Translations under genes and position numbers: made by a program
Source of the DNA: Algoriphagus lacus
Lineage (GTDB): Bacteria > Bacteroidota > Bacteroidia > Cytophagales > Cyclobacteriaceae
NCBI RefSeq assembly: GCF_003583985.1
Contig: NZ_QXML01000007.1
Span: 1-64,000, forward strand
Reading direction: 5' to 3'
Length of the DNA stretch: 64,000 bases
Notes under the pieces: generated by a model
The model's database searches: none
What the model saw: the letters and a program-made list of their open reading frames with translations, nothing else
What the model was told of the DNA's origin: nothing
Shown: positions 8,358 through 16,477 of the stretch, one piece after another
How positions within the stretch are numbered: the stretch's first letter is position 1
Layout of the letters: the number at the start of each line of letters is the position of its first letter

Positions 8358-8448
8358 GCTGCTATGTTTTAAAAGTGAAATATAATGAAAAAGTCCCTGC
8401 CGGCTTTAGACCAGAGGGACTTGACTGCATTACGATGCGCGTGGCAAA

Positions 8449-8601
8449 TTATTTTTTCAACGTGTCCTGTACTGCTGCGGCAGGGACCATTTCTTCTCTA
8501 AAGGTGTAAGCACCGGTCTTTTCAGACTTTACGGCACGAATAACTTTGGCGTAAGACACGCCACCTTCTTTTTTCAGGGTTGCTACTACTTTCTTAGCCA
8601 T
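8449..8601 (-). CDS. DUF4295 protein, small basic ribosome-linked protein
   Basis: A 50-aa reading frame beginning MAKKVVATLKKEGGVSYAKV and ending AAAVQDTLKK. This matches the DUF4295 family of Bacteroidota, which is always small, basic and encoded between rpmG and ftsY. Its start MAKK and composition resemble ribosomal proteins. Recent structures of Bacteroidota ribosomes make a ribosomal role plausible, but I state that as inference. The gap from rpmG is 37 bases. Confidence 0.88.
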   Translation of the reverse strand: MAKKVVATLKKEGGVSYAKVIRAVKSEKTGAYTFREEMVPAAAVQDTLKK

Positions 8602-8638
8602 TTCTTGATTGTTTTAACAGGATTGCTCCCGAGCTAAA

Positions 8639-8821
8639 TTACTTAATTTCTTTATGAACAGTTACCTTCTTTAGGATTGGGTTGAATTTCTTCAATTCCA
8701 ATCTTTCGGTGGTATTTTTTCTGTTTTTGGTAGTGATATATCTGGAAGTACCTGGCATGCCTGAGTTTTTGTGCTCAGTGCATTCCATTATCACTTGTAC
8801 TCTATTTCCTTTCTTAGCCAT
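8639..8821 (-). CDS. rpmG: 50S ribosomal protein L33
   Basis: A 60-aa basic protein beginning [20 protein letters not shown], with [20 protein letters not shown] in the middle and [10 protein letters not shown] at the end. This is L33 of the large ribosomal subunit. Only one cysteine is present (C14), so it is the zinc-free form. It lies 32 bases after rpmB on the minus strand. Confidence 0.97.
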   Translation of the reverse strand: MAKKGNRVQVIMECTEHKNSGMPGTSRYITTKNRKNTTERLELKKFNPILKKVTVHKEIK

Positions 8822-8853
8822 CTCTGTGTTGATTTAAGGGACTGTGACTTTGA

Positions 8854-9096
8854 TTATCTGATTACAATCATGCCTTTTTCCTGCGCTTCTTTCAAAACTG
8901 CAGTGATGCCTTTTTTATTGATTGTCTTCAATGCTTTTGTGCAGACTTTCAAAGTGATCCATGCGTCTTCCTCAGGAACGTAGAAACTCTTCTTGTGAAG
9001 ATTTGGGTAAAATCTACGCTTGGTTTTGTTGTTTGCATGGGACACATTGTTACCTACTCGAGGTCTTTTTCCGGTTATGTCACAAACTTTTGCCAT
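8854..9096 (-). CDS. rpmB: 50S ribosomal protein L28
   Basis: An 80-aa protein from ATG 9094-9096, beginning MAKVCDITGKRPRVGNNVSH and containing the L28 hallmark NKTKRRFYPNLHKKSF. It ends with TITKKG-like ALKTINKKGITAVLKEA. It lacks the zinc cysteine set except C5. It is first in the rpmB-rpmG-DUF4295-ftsY unit and is preceded by a good Bacteroidota-type promoter. Confidence 0.97.
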   Translation of the reverse strand: MAKVCDITGKRPRVGNNVSHANNKTKRRFYPNLHKKSFYVPEEDAWITLKVCTKALKTINKKGITAVLKEAQEKGMIVIR

Positions 9097-9138
9097 GATT
9101 TCGTATCGTAAAATGAATGCGTTTCTGTAATGAGTCTG

Positions 9139-9168
9139 CAAATATCGGAACTTTTTGGGAATTAACAA
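9139..9168 (-). promoter_or_regulatory. Promoter of the rpmB-ftsY operon
   Basis: On the minus strand TTG (9166-9168), a 19-base spacer and GATATTTG (9139-9146) match the Bacteroidota consensus TTG-N19-TAnnTTTG with one mismatch. The site is 42 bases upstream of the rpmB ATG. Confidence 0.55.
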
Positions 9169-9199
9169 CAAAGGCTTTTAAAAATATTCCCTCTTTTCC

Positions 9200-9352
9200 T
9201 TAGCTCTTTGGATAGGGACAATGCTTGCACCCGCTTCCGCAGCAATACCCTCTTTTTAAGTGGTATTTCGCAGTAAAAACCATAAGGCCTTGGTCATTGA
9301 GGTAATAGTCCTCCTCGGTTAATTTGGGGAATGGCTTCTTTTCCTGTTTCAT
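9200..9352 (-). CDS. DUF5522-type small cysteine-rich protein
   Basis: A 50-aa protein, [20 protein letters not shown] at the start and a C-terminal [14 protein letters not shown]. The closely spaced C-C-x3-C-x2-C pattern suggests a metal site, zinc or iron-sulfur. Very similar small proteins ending CCxxxCRHCPY are widespread in Bacteroidota, and similar cysteine patterns occur at the ends of oxidoreductase-like proteins. Its start codon overlaps the putative promoter of rocD, which runs the other way. Function unknown. Confidence 0.8.
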   Translation of the reverse strand: MKQEKKPFPKLTEEDYYLNDQGLMVFTAKYHLKRGYCCGSGCKHCPYPKS

Positions 9353-9355
9353 GTA

Positions 9356-9382
9356 TTGGCCTTAAGGCAATTGCTATATTTG
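9356..9382 (+). promoter_or_regulatory. Possible promoter of rocD
   Basis: TATATTTG (9375-9382) is an exact TAnnTTTG box and TTG occurs at 9356-9358, but the spacer is only 16 bases, shorter than the usual 19. The ATG of rocD follows 42 bases later. Confidence 0.4.
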
Positions 9383-9424
9383 GGACTTGTAAGTATTAAA
9401 AAACCGTGTAAAAATAACCAAATC

Positions 9425-10696
9425 ATGGAAACCATCACTTCCAGTAACCAAGCAATCGAACTCGAGGACAAATATGGAGCTCATAATTACCATCCTTTGC
9501 CGGTGGTTTTGGCTCGAGGGGAGGGTGTTTTCCTCTGGGATGTAGAAGGAAAACGGTATTTTGATTTTCTTTCCGCCTACTCAGCTGTCAACCAAGGTCA
9601 TTGCCATCCGAGGATAAAAGAAGCTATGATCGAGCAGATTGGGACACTAACTCTGACCTCTCGTGCTTTTTACAATGATATGCTTGGGCCATTTGAGAAA
9701 TACATCACCGAATACTTCGGATTTGATAAAGTCCTTCCCATGAATACAGGTGCTGAAGGGGTTGAAACAGCCATAAAACTTGCCAGAAAATGGGGCTATG
9801 AGCGTAAGGGAGTTGTTGAAAATCATGCGAAGATTATTGTTGCTGAGAACAATTTTCATGGTCGAACCACCACAATCATTTCTTTTTCAAATGATTCAAA
9901 TGCACGAAAGAATTTTGGCCCTTACACTGATGGATTTATTCGAATTCCTTACAATGATATATCTGCTCTGAAACAAGCCTTAAAAGAAGATGGTGTAGTA
10001 GCATTTTTAGTAGAGCCCATCCAGGGTGAAGCCGGTGTTTATGTTCCTGACAATAACTTTATTCGATTGGCAAAAGAAGCCTGTGCATCGGAAAACGTTC
10101 TCTTTATCGCTGACGAAATCCAAACAGGAATTGCAAGAACTGGGTCCCTTCTTGCTGTTTGTGGCAACTGTACCTGTGAGGGTCCCTGTGAAAGACAGGA
10201 TACGTATACCAAGCCTGATATTTTGATTCTGGGAAAGGCGCTTTCAGGAGGATTTTACCCGGTTTCCGCTGTATTGGCTGATAATCATATAATGGAAGTA
10301 ATCAAACCAGGTCAACATGGATCTACTTTTGGAGGTAACCCGCTCGGGGCAAAAGTAGCAATGACTGCCTTGGAAGTTGTTCGAGATGAAAAGCTAGCCC
10401 TAAATGCCCGCAAACTGGGAAGAATGTTTCGTGAGCGAATGCAAATGGTGGTGGATAAATACAGAGTCGCCAAGCTTGTAAGAGGAAAGGGCTTGCTCAA
10501 TGCAGTGGTGATCAACGATACTCCGGAAAGTAGCACTGCGTGGGAGATTTGTATGAAACTAGCTGAAAATGGTCTTTTAGCAAAACCGACTCATGGGAAT
10601 ATTATTCGATTTGCCCCACCGTTAGTGATGACTGAGGAGCAGTTGCATGAGTGCTGTGATATTATTGAGGGAGTTTTCTCCCAATTTGAAAAGTAA
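9425..10696 (+). CDS. rocD: Ornithine--oxo-acid aminotransferase
   Basis: A 423-aa class III PLP aminotransferase that converts ornithine and 2-oxoglutarate to glutamate semialdehyde and glutamate. [19 protein letters not shown] near the N-terminus, [35 protein letters not shown] and the PLP lysine K271 in LGKALSGG all fit ornithine aminotransferase. Between ADEIQTG and K271 there is a cysteine-rich stretch with C246, C249, C251 and C255 not present in classical enzymes; it could bind a metal or form disulfides. The product is the substrate of pruA at 41051, which would complete arginine/ornithine breakdown to glutamate. ATG 9425 is chosen; an upstream TTG at 9356 lies in the promoter. Confidence 0.95.
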   Translation: METITSSNQAIELEDKYGAHNYHPLPVVLARGEGVFLWDVEGKRYFDFLSAYSAVNQGHCHPRIKEAMIEQIGTLTLTSRAFYNDMLGPFEKYITEYFGFDKVLPMNTGAEGVETAIKLARKWGYERKGVVENHAKIIVAENNFHGRTTTIISFSNDSNARKNFGPYTDGFIRIPYNDISALKQALKEDGVVAFLVEPIQGEAGVYVPDNNFIRLAKEACASENVLFIADEIQTGIARTGSLLAVCGNCTCEGPCERQDTYTKPDILILGKALSGGFYPVSAVLADNHIMEVIKPGQHGSTFGGNPLGAKVAMTALEVVRDEKLALNARKLGRMFRERMQMVVDKYRVAKLVRGKGLLNAVVINDTPESSTAWEICMKLAENGLLAKPTHGNIIRFAPPLVMTEEQLHECCDIIEGVFSQFEK

Positions 10697-10741
10697 ATTT
10701 AAGGCTCTCCCTAGGATTAAAACAGAGAGCATAACCTATGC

Positions 10742-11401
10742 TTGCCAGTGAGAAAAGCAGTTATATTCGATATGGATGGGGTCATTTGTCACACCAATCC
10801 CTTTCATTCCCAAGCTTTCAAAATCTTCTTCGAAAAACGGAATCTGTTCCCGACTGAGGAAGAATTTATGCTTCACATGTATGGTAAAAACAATGGATAT
10901 ATTTTGAGCCATTTTTTGGGAAGGAAAATCGAAGGTCAGGAGCTTCTTGACTTGGAATTTGAAAAAGAGAGTCTTTTCAGAGAAATCTATCAGCACCACG
11001 TCGATCCTATTCCGGGGTTTTTGGAGTTTTTTCATGGATTGCGAAAAGCAGGATTAAAAACCGGTGTGGCAACCTCAGCTCCTTTTGCCAATATGGAGCT
11101 GATTGCCGGCAGGTTGGACCTTTTTCCTCATTTGGAATCTGCCCTCGCCAGTGAGCATGTAAGCAAGCATAAGCCCGACCCTGAAGTTTATCTCAAAAGC
11201 GCATTCAATCTTCAGGTTGATCCTGAAAACTGTATAGTTTTTGAAGATTCATTCTCAGGAGCTACTGCAGGGTTGAATGCCGGAATGAAGGTGATAGGTG
11301 TCCTGAGTAGCCATCGGAAGGATGAATTACCGGAGTGCCATTATTACATCCAAGACTACAGAAGTCTAAGTTTAGATCAAGTTTTAAGTTTGTTTCCTTA
11401 A
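10742..11401 (+). CDS. HAD-family phosphatase, beta-phosphoglucomutase-like
   Basis: About 219 aa. FDMDGV near the N-terminus carries the nucleophile and acid aspartates, a helical cap follows (about 18-85), then TSAPFAN (motif II), KHKPDPEVYLKSA (motif III lysine) and FEDSFSGATAGLNAG (motif IV). This is the subfamily of beta-phosphoglucomutase and small sugar phosphatases; the substrate is not known. No ATG is in frame at the start: TTG 10742 and GTG 10748 are candidates, while the ATG at 10738 is out of frame. It lies between rocD and hemB, 6 bases before hemB, and probably shares its transcript. Confidence 0.85.
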   Translation: MPVRKAVIFDMDGVICHTNPFHSQAFKIFFEKRNLFPTEEEFMLHMYGKNNGYILSHFLGRKIEGQELLDLEFEKESLFREIYQHHVDPIPGFLEFFHGLRKAGLKTGVATSAPFANMELIAGRLDLFPHLESALASEHVSKHKPDPEVYLKSAFNLQVDPENCIVFEDSFSGATAGLNAGMKVIGVLSSHRKDELPECHYYIQDYRSLSLDQVLSLFP

Positions 11402-11407
11402 TTCATT

Positions 11408-12376
11408 ATGCAAAGAAGACCCCGAAGAAACCGCAAATCTGAATCCGTTCGCAACCTGGTTGAGGAAACCAGTGTTTCTGTAAAAGACTTAATCTTCCCA
11501 CTTTTTCTGATTGAGGGGCAAAAAAAGCAAGTCGAAGTCAATTCCATGCCAGGCATTTATCGGTATTCGATTGATCTCATGCTGAAGGAAATCGAAGAGT
11601 GTATGAAGTTGGGAATAATGTCTTTTGATGTATTTCCCGCCTATCCGGAATCATTGAAAGACCAAATTGCATCTGAGAGTTACAATCCCGAGACGTTTTA
11701 CTTAAAAGCACTGAAAGAAATCAAAAGGAAATTCCCAGAATTATGCTTGATGTCGGATGTTGCCATGGATCCTTACAGCAGCGATGGGCACGACGGATTG
11801 GTGAAAAACGGAAAAATTCTCAATGATGAAACATTGGCAATCCTAGGAAAAATGTCTCTAGCTCAGGCAGAGGTAGGGGTGGATATTTTAGGCCCCTCTG
11901 ACATGATGGATGGAAGAGTTGGTTATATCCGTAATCTTTTGGACGAAAATGGCTTTAAGGAAACTTCAATTATGTCTTACACTGCTAAGTATGCGAGTGC
12001 ATTCTATGGTCCGTTTAGGGATGCGTTGGATTCTGCTCCAAAATTTGGGGATAAAAAAACCTATCAGATGAATCCTGCAAATTCCAGGGAGGCATTAATT
12101 GAAGCCGATCTGGACTTGGAGGAAGGTGCTGATTTTCTAATGGTCAAGCCAGCCTTGTCCTATTTGGATATAATCAAGCTTTTGAGTGATAATTACCCCG
12201 TTCCAATTGCTGCTTATAACGTTTCGGGTGAATATAGTATGGTAAAAGCTGCTGCAGCCAATGATTGGCTTGATTCTGAACGTGCAATGCTCGAAATTCT
12301 GCTTTCAATCAAAAGATCGGGTGCGAAAATCATCTTGACATACTTTGCAAAAGAGTTTGCTAGGCTCCAAAAATAA
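11408..12376 (+). CDS. hemB: Porphobilinogen synthase (delta-aminolevulinic acid dehydratase)
   Basis: A 322-aa enzyme that condenses two 5-aminolevulinates to porphobilinogen in haem synthesis. The Schiff-base lysines are K194 (YTAKYAS) and K247 (MVKPALSYLD). The metal loop reads DVAMDPYSSDGHDG: the three zinc cysteines of the E. coli/animal enzyme are absent and aspartates stand instead, so this is the zinc-independent, Mg-type form. hemE (20767) and hemC (48781) are elsewhere in the window. A terminator follows 20 bases after the stop. Confidence 0.96.
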   Translation: MQRRPRRNRKSESVRNLVEETSVSVKDLIFPLFLIEGQKKQVEVNSMPGIYRYSIDLMLKEIEECMKLGIMSFDVFPAYPESLKDQIASESYNPETFYLKALKEIKRKFPELCLMSDVAMDPYSSDGHDGLVKNGKILNDETLAILGKMSLAQAEVGVDILGPSDMMDGRVGYIRNLLDENGFKETSIMSYTAKYASAFYGPFRDALDSAPKFGDKKTYQMNPANSREALIEADLDLEEGADFLMVKPALSYLDIIKLLSDNYPVPIAAYNVSGEYSMVKAAAANDWLDSERAMLEILLSIKRSGAKIILTYFAKEFARLQK

Positions 12377-12396
12377 AAAAGGTTTAAAAAAGAAGT

Positions 12397-12424
12397 AAAA
12401 ACCCGGAATTTTCCGGGTTTTTTG
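12397..12424 (+). terminator. Terminator after hemB
   Basis: AAAACCCGGAA / TTCCGGGTTTT forms an 11-bp stem with a 2-base loop and ends in a T-run. It is the first structure after the hemB stop. Confidence 0.88.
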
Positions 12425-12425
12425 T

Positions 12426-12891
12426 TTTTCATGGTTATAATTAAATCTTGATTATCTATTTGTAATGGATCTATTTTTAAATAGAGTTAAAAAAAATCAG
12501 ATTTTCAGAAAATTTACATTTTTCATAAAACTCAAAAATTAGATAAAACTTTTAAAAAAGCAGATTATTCAAAATAATATTCTTTATAAGAATCATAAAA
12601 ATATTTTTTGATCTGTTTAGTGGATCACGTAATCGTTTTCGAAAAATTATCTAAAGCTTATCCAAATTTTATTTTTTTATGAAATAGGTTTAAAAAACAT
12701 CCTAATTGTTCTTAAAAATTGAAAAAAATGAAAAAAATGGATTAAAAATGATCTTTAATACTTGAAAAAATTGCCAATAATTTAAAAATCAGTTTGTTTT
12801 TATGCTTTTTTTATAATTACATTCGAATCAAGCTTACGCTTTCAAATCCTAATTAAATTCTGAAAAACATTCAAAATTTATCCTAAAACCT
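12426..12891. other. AT-rich non-coding stretch upstream of amt
   Basis: About 465 bases with very high A+T content and no open frame worth calling. It holds an ATTCTT-TAT-AAGAAT palindrome (12579-12593), a weak candidate operator. Near its end is a weak promoter-like pair, TTG at 12794 and TACATTCG at 12818-12825, with a 21-base spacer. The long leader before an ammonium transporter suggests nitrogen-responsive control, but I recognise no riboswitch or known regulator site. Confidence 0.4.
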
Positions 12892-14190
12892 ATGATGTAT
12901 TTCTCAACCCTGTTAGCAAACGATTTGGCTGTGCCAGTTGAAGTCTCTACCGCACTTGCCGAAAATCTGTTTACAACCAACAACGTCTGGATGATGTTGT
13001 GTACCGCACTCGTGTTCATTATGCACCTTGGATTTGCCACAGTAGAGACCGGATTCGGTCAGGCAAAAAACACCGTTAATATCCTGTTTAAAAACACAGT
13101 CACCCCGGTTATCGGAATCCTTAGCTATGCAGCTGTGGGCTTTTACCTCATGTATCCAGGATTTGAAACCCCAGGTTGGTTTAGTTTTAATACTGCCGGA
13201 TGGAATATGTTTTGGTTTTCACCAGGCAGCGCGGATGTGACCGCCGGATATGCTGCGGGAGGATACACCTATTGGACTGACTTCTTGTTTCAGGCTATGT
13301 TTGCTGCAACAGCTGCCACTATCGTCTCCGGTGCAATTGCGGAGCGAGTTAAGCTTTGGGCTTATCTGATTTTCACTTTGATTTTTGTAGGGATTGTATA
13401 CCCCCTAATCGGAAGCTGGCAGTGGGGTGGTGGGGCTCTGAAAGCAATGGGATTCTATGACTTTGCAGGGAGCACTTTGGTCCACTCTGTTGGTGGATGG
13501 GCTGCCTTGGCAGGTGTGATCCTAGTCGGGCCAAGAATTGGAAAATATGTAAACGGACAGACTGTAAATAAGCCAGCTGTAAGTGTGCCTTTGGCAGTAA
13601 TTGGAGCTTTCTTGCTTTGGTTAGGCTGGTTTGGATTTAATGGAGGCTCCGTTTTGTCTGCTAATCCGGCTTTAGTTTCACTTGTTTTGGTAACCACCTG
13701 TTTGGGTGCATGTGCAGGTGCGATAGGAGGTTTATTCACCTCTTACATTGCTTTCAAGCGACTTGATCTTGGGATGGTACTTAATGGAATACTGGCAGGG
13801 CTTGTTGGAATTACCGCAGGTGCAGATGTCATCACTCCAGGGGCAGCAATTTTGATTGGATTCATTGCAGGGATTTTGGTGGTTTTGTCATCAATTTTTC
13901 TAGACAAGTTGAAACTTGACGACGTGGTAGGAGCAGTTTCAGTGCACCTAACCTGTGGAGTTTGGGGTACCCTTGCAGTAGGGATATTCTCCACCAACCC
14001 TGATCATACCTTCCTGACTCAACTTACTGGTGCTGCCATCTGTGGGGCAACAGCATTTACATCCGCTTTTGTAATCTTTTACATCCTTAAAGTAACTATC
14101 GGTATCCGTGTATCAGAAGAGCACGAGCGAACTGGTTTGGATTCTCACGAGCACGGAATCCGAGGATACACCATCGTTTTCGATAAGTAA
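12892..14190 (+). CDS. amt: Ammonium transporter Amt/Rh family
   Basis: A 432-aa protein with eleven hydrophobic helices and the conduction-pore twin histidines: H198 in STLVHSVGGW and H352 in VSVHLTCGVWG. Other family marks are AEPVKLWAY-like AERVKLWAYL, GWFGFNGGS and the C-terminal ERTGLDSHEHGIRGY tail that contacts PII proteins. It moves ammonium across the inner membrane. No glnB/glnK gene lies beside it in this window, which is unusual because amt is typically paired with glnK; a PII partner must be encoded elsewhere. A porin-like gene follows 108 bases downstream on the same strand. Confidence 0.95.
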   Translation: MMYFSTLLANDLAVPVEVSTALAENLFTTNNVWMMLCTALVFIMHLGFATVETGFGQAKNTVNILFKNTVTPVIGILSYAAVGFYLMYPGFETPGWFSFNTAGWNMFWFSPGSADVTAGYAAGGYTYWTDFLFQAMFAATAATIVSGAIAERVKLWAYLIFTLIFVGIVYPLIGSWQWGGGALKAMGFYDFAGSTLVHSVGGWAALAGVILVGPRIGKYVNGQTVNKPAVSVPLAVIGAFLLWLGWFGFNGGSVLSANPALVSLVLVTTCLGACAGAIGGLFTSYIAFKRLDLGMVLNGILAGLVGITAGADVITPGAAILIGFIAGILVVLSSIFLDKLKLDDVVGAVSVHLTCGVWGTLAVGIFSTNPDHTFLTQLTGAAICGATAFTSAFVIFYILKVTIGIRVSEEHERTGLDSHEHGIRGYTIVFDK

Positions 14191-14209
14191 TCCAAAGAAA
14201 AAAAAAGAA

Positions 14210-14255
14210 CCCCGTCCGGAGAAAAAAACGCGACTCTCTTTCGACCGGACCGGGG
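14210..14255 (+). other. GC-rich hairpin between amt and the porin gene
   Basis: CCCCGTCCGG and CCGGACCGGGG can pair (one bulged C) across a 25-base loop. There is no T-run, so it is more likely an RNA-stabilising or attenuating structure in the intercistronic mRNA than a full terminator. Confidence 0.5.
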
Positions 14256-14298
14256 ATCTATTGGTCAACTCTATCATTCACCAACAATCAAAATTAAA

Positions 14299-15756
14299 AT
14301 GAAAAATCATGTACTACTACTTTTGGTACTGCAATTGTCAATTGGACACGCAGTTTTAGCTCAAGTCGAAGAAAAAAAGAAAGAAATCCCTTCGATTTCT
14401 ACCGATGACCTTGGAAAAAAATCTCTGCAAGCTAGGTCTTCAATGAATGTAGACAACAATTCTATTTTAGCCTCAACGGTAGAAGCCAGTTCTTTAGCAA
14501 AGATGCCCAAAAACATCTCTGCCCAACCTGAAATTGATAATCCTGCAACTCCAGATTCTATCCTGGCCGCCGAAGAAGTTGAAATAGTAGAATCCGGAGG
14601 AAAGCTGTCAATCTCGGGTTACATAGACTCCTATTACTTTACTAATTTCAACAATCCAGCATCAAGGGACAATATGGGGGTATCTGGTGTGGGGCGTGGC
14701 TTCGACAGAAAAGTAGATCAATTTGCTCTAGGGATGGTCCAAACAGTATTCACTTATACAAATGAAAAGTCTGAGGCGGTGCTTGACTTGGCCTATGGTC
14801 CTAATGCGCAATATGGAAATTATGGGAATGTGCCAACATCATTACCGGCCTATGGATATCAATTAGGTAAAGACGATCTCTTTTCAGCTCTAATTATTAA
14901 GCAGGCATACTTTAAGTACAATGTCACCGAAAAATTATCCTTTACTCTTGGGCAATTCGGAACTCATATCGGCTATGAATACATTGATGCCCCACTTAAC
15001 TTTTTTTATTCCATTAATCATACTTTCAATAGTGGGATTCCTTTCTATCATACAGGTTTAAAATCAAGCTATACATTTAGTGATAAAGTCTCCTTGATGT
15101 TGGGAGTTGTTAATGGGTTTGATTACGTTCAGGACAACAATCGCTCAAAGGGATTGATTGGGCAACTTTCCTTAATGCCTGTAGAAGGCCTCAATATTTA
15201 TTTCAATTACATCAACACAAATGAATCCAGTGCAGATGAGCTAGGGAAGACTCCCGATGGAAATTTCACCGTGTATGATCTTAACGGCGGCTATCAAGTT
15301 TCTGAGAAATTCCATATTGGCTACTGGGTAATGTTTGGCTCTCAGAGAGGGACCCTAGGCTCTCCCGGTACTTTTGTTCCGGCAGATGGCGATGTGATTA
15401 GCACTAAAACTTGGTATGGAGCCAATCTTTATCTTACTTATGCGCTGGGCGATATTGTTGATATAGGCCTAAGGGGTGAGCACTTTAACAATGAAGATGG
15501 CGCAAGGGGATTGAGAAATTACGATAACGTCAGCGGTTCGTTTATCGGAACTTCAGTTAATTCTTTCACTTTTACTACGAACGTTAAACTGGCAGATGGT
15601 CACCTCCTATTGAAGCCGGAATTGAGGATGGATGTTTTCAAGAAATTGGATGACACCGGTTATGAGCAGGGTTCTCAACAGTTTATGGATGCGAATGGGT
15701 TATTTACGAAGAATAGTCAAACAACATTTGGTGTTGCTGCGATTTATAAATTCTAA
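14299..15756 (+). CDS. Outer-membrane beta-barrel porin (BBP2/OmpL-like)
   Basis: A 485-aa secreted protein. The first 21 residues are a signal peptide ending VLAQ. A low-complexity linker (about 25-105) follows, then a barrel beginning LSISGYIDSYYFTNFNNPAS, a signature of putative beta-barrel porin family 2 in Bacteroidota, with alternating aromatic strands to a C-terminal AAIYKF. It probably forms an outer-membrane channel for small solutes. It lies downstream of amt, separated by a hairpin, and may supply substrate passage for the ammonium system; this pairing is inferred from position. Confidence 0.82.
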   Translation: MKNHVLLLLVLQLSIGHAVLAQVEEKKKEIPSISTDDLGKKSLQARSSMNVDNNSILASTVEASSLAKMPKNISAQPEIDNPATPDSILAAEEVEIVESGGKLSISGYIDSYYFTNFNNPASRDNMGVSGVGRGFDRKVDQFALGMVQTVFTYTNEKSEAVLDLAYGPNAQYGNYGNVPTSLPAYGYQLGKDDLFSALIIKQAYFKYNVTEKLSFTLGQFGTHIGYEYIDAPLNFFYSINHTFNSGIPFYHTGLKSSYTFSDKVSLMLGVVNGFDYVQDNNRSKGLIGQLSLMPVEGLNIYFNYINTNESSADELGKTPDGNFTVYDLNGGYQVSEKFHIGYWVMFGSQRGTLGSPGTFVPADGDVISTKTWYGANLYLTYALGDIVDIGLRGEHFNNEDGARGLRNYDNVSGSFIGTSVNSFTFTTNVKLADGHLLLKPELRMDVFKKLDDTGYEQGSQQFMDANGLFTKNSQTTFGVAAIYKF

Positions 15757-15835
15757 AGACTAAATCGGTGGATTTTCTTTTTAGCCAAGGGTCTTGAATA
15801 TATTCAAAAGAATAAAACAGGGTCTATTGTTGATA

Positions 15836-15868
15836 AAGCCGGAGTGAGTTTCGCTTCGGTTTTTTTTT
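15836..15868 (+). terminator. Terminator after the porin gene
   Basis: CCGGAGTG pairs with CGCTTCGG (two G-T pairs) across a 5-base loop, followed by nine T. It lies about 80 bases after the stop codon. Confidence 0.75.
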
Positions 15869-15946
15869 ATGAAAAAGTTTAAATAAAGGTATTCTATAAA
15901 GAACCAAAATCCATTAGGCCTAAAAAAGGCTGGATTCACTAAATTA

Positions 15947-15976
15947 AAAGCCCGATCACACGATCGGGCTTCTTTT
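15947..15976. terminator. Bidirectional terminator between porin and GroES-like gene
   Basis: AGCCCGATC / GATCGGGCT with a 4-base loop has T-rich flanks on the plus side and A-rich flanks (T on the minus strand) on the other. It stops the minus-strand GroES-like gene, whose stop codon abuts it. Confidence 0.85.
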
Positions 15977-16351
15977 TTAGAGGTCTGTTTCCCGTTCCAA
16001 CATCAGAATTGCTGCTTGGGAAACGATGTAATATTTTTCGCCTTCATACATCACTTCATGGGCTCCGGAAAGTAAGAAAATAGCCAGATCCCCTTCCTTA
16101 GCCTGAAGAGGTACGTATTTGACTTTCTCGTCTGAATCCATCCATGGTTCGTTTTCTTCCACCGGCATTGGAATCGGATATCCAGGACCTGCTTTAATAA
16201 TGTAGCCTTGCTGGACTTTTTCTTTCTCCTGAACTCCCGGAGGAAGGTAAAGGCCGGATCCGGTTTTTTCGTGTGGCTTTTTCAATCGGATCAAAACCCG
16301 GTCTCCAACCACAATCAGTTTTTTCAATTTATTGTCTGCTGTAAGTTGCAT
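15977..16351 (-). CDS. GroES-like co-chaperonin, stand-alone
   Basis: A 124-aa protein with the GroES core: VVGDRVLIRLKKPHEKTGSG and LYLPPGVQEKEKVQQGYIIKAGPG at the front and a GDLAIFLL / EVMYEGEKYYIVSQAAIL end. It is about 25-30 residues longer than canonical GroES because of a charged insertion around residues 60-82 (PVEENEPWMDSDEKVKY). No groEL is beside it; dnaK lies upstream on the same strand. It could be a specialised co-chaperonin or a GroES-fold protein with a separate role; the true groES is probably elsewhere. Confidence 0.8.
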   Translation of the reverse strand: MQLTADNKLKKLIVVGDRVLIRLKKPHEKTGSGLYLPPGVQEKEKVQQGYIIKAGPGYPIPMPVEENEPWMDSDEKVKYVPLQAKEGDLAIFLLSGAHEVMYEGEKYYIVSQAAILMLERETDL

Positions 16352-16380
16352 TTTGTTGAGGATTTGAATTATGAAACAAA

Positions 16381-16418
16381 AGCCAAGAGTCTTGATCTGA
16401 AAATCTTGATTCTTGGCT
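16381..16418. other. Hairpin between dnaK and GroES-like gene
   Basis: AGCCAAGA and TCTTGGCT form an 8-bp stem around a 22-base loop that itself contains TCTTGAT/ATCTTGA-like repeats. It lies 30 bases upstream of the GroES-like ATG and could affect its translation or act as a second dnaK terminator. Confidence 0.4.
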
Positions 16419-16421
16419 TTT

Positions 16422-16460
16422 CAAAAGGAACGGCATCTACTTAAAAGCAGATGCCGTCTA
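16422..16460 (-). terminator. Terminator after dnaK
   Basis: ACGGCATCT / AGATGCCGT forms a 9-bp stem with a 10-base loop just after the dnaK stop. On the minus strand it is followed by TCCTTTTG. Confidence 0.8.
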
Positions 16461-16477
16461 AATTGGTTTTAGAAAAC

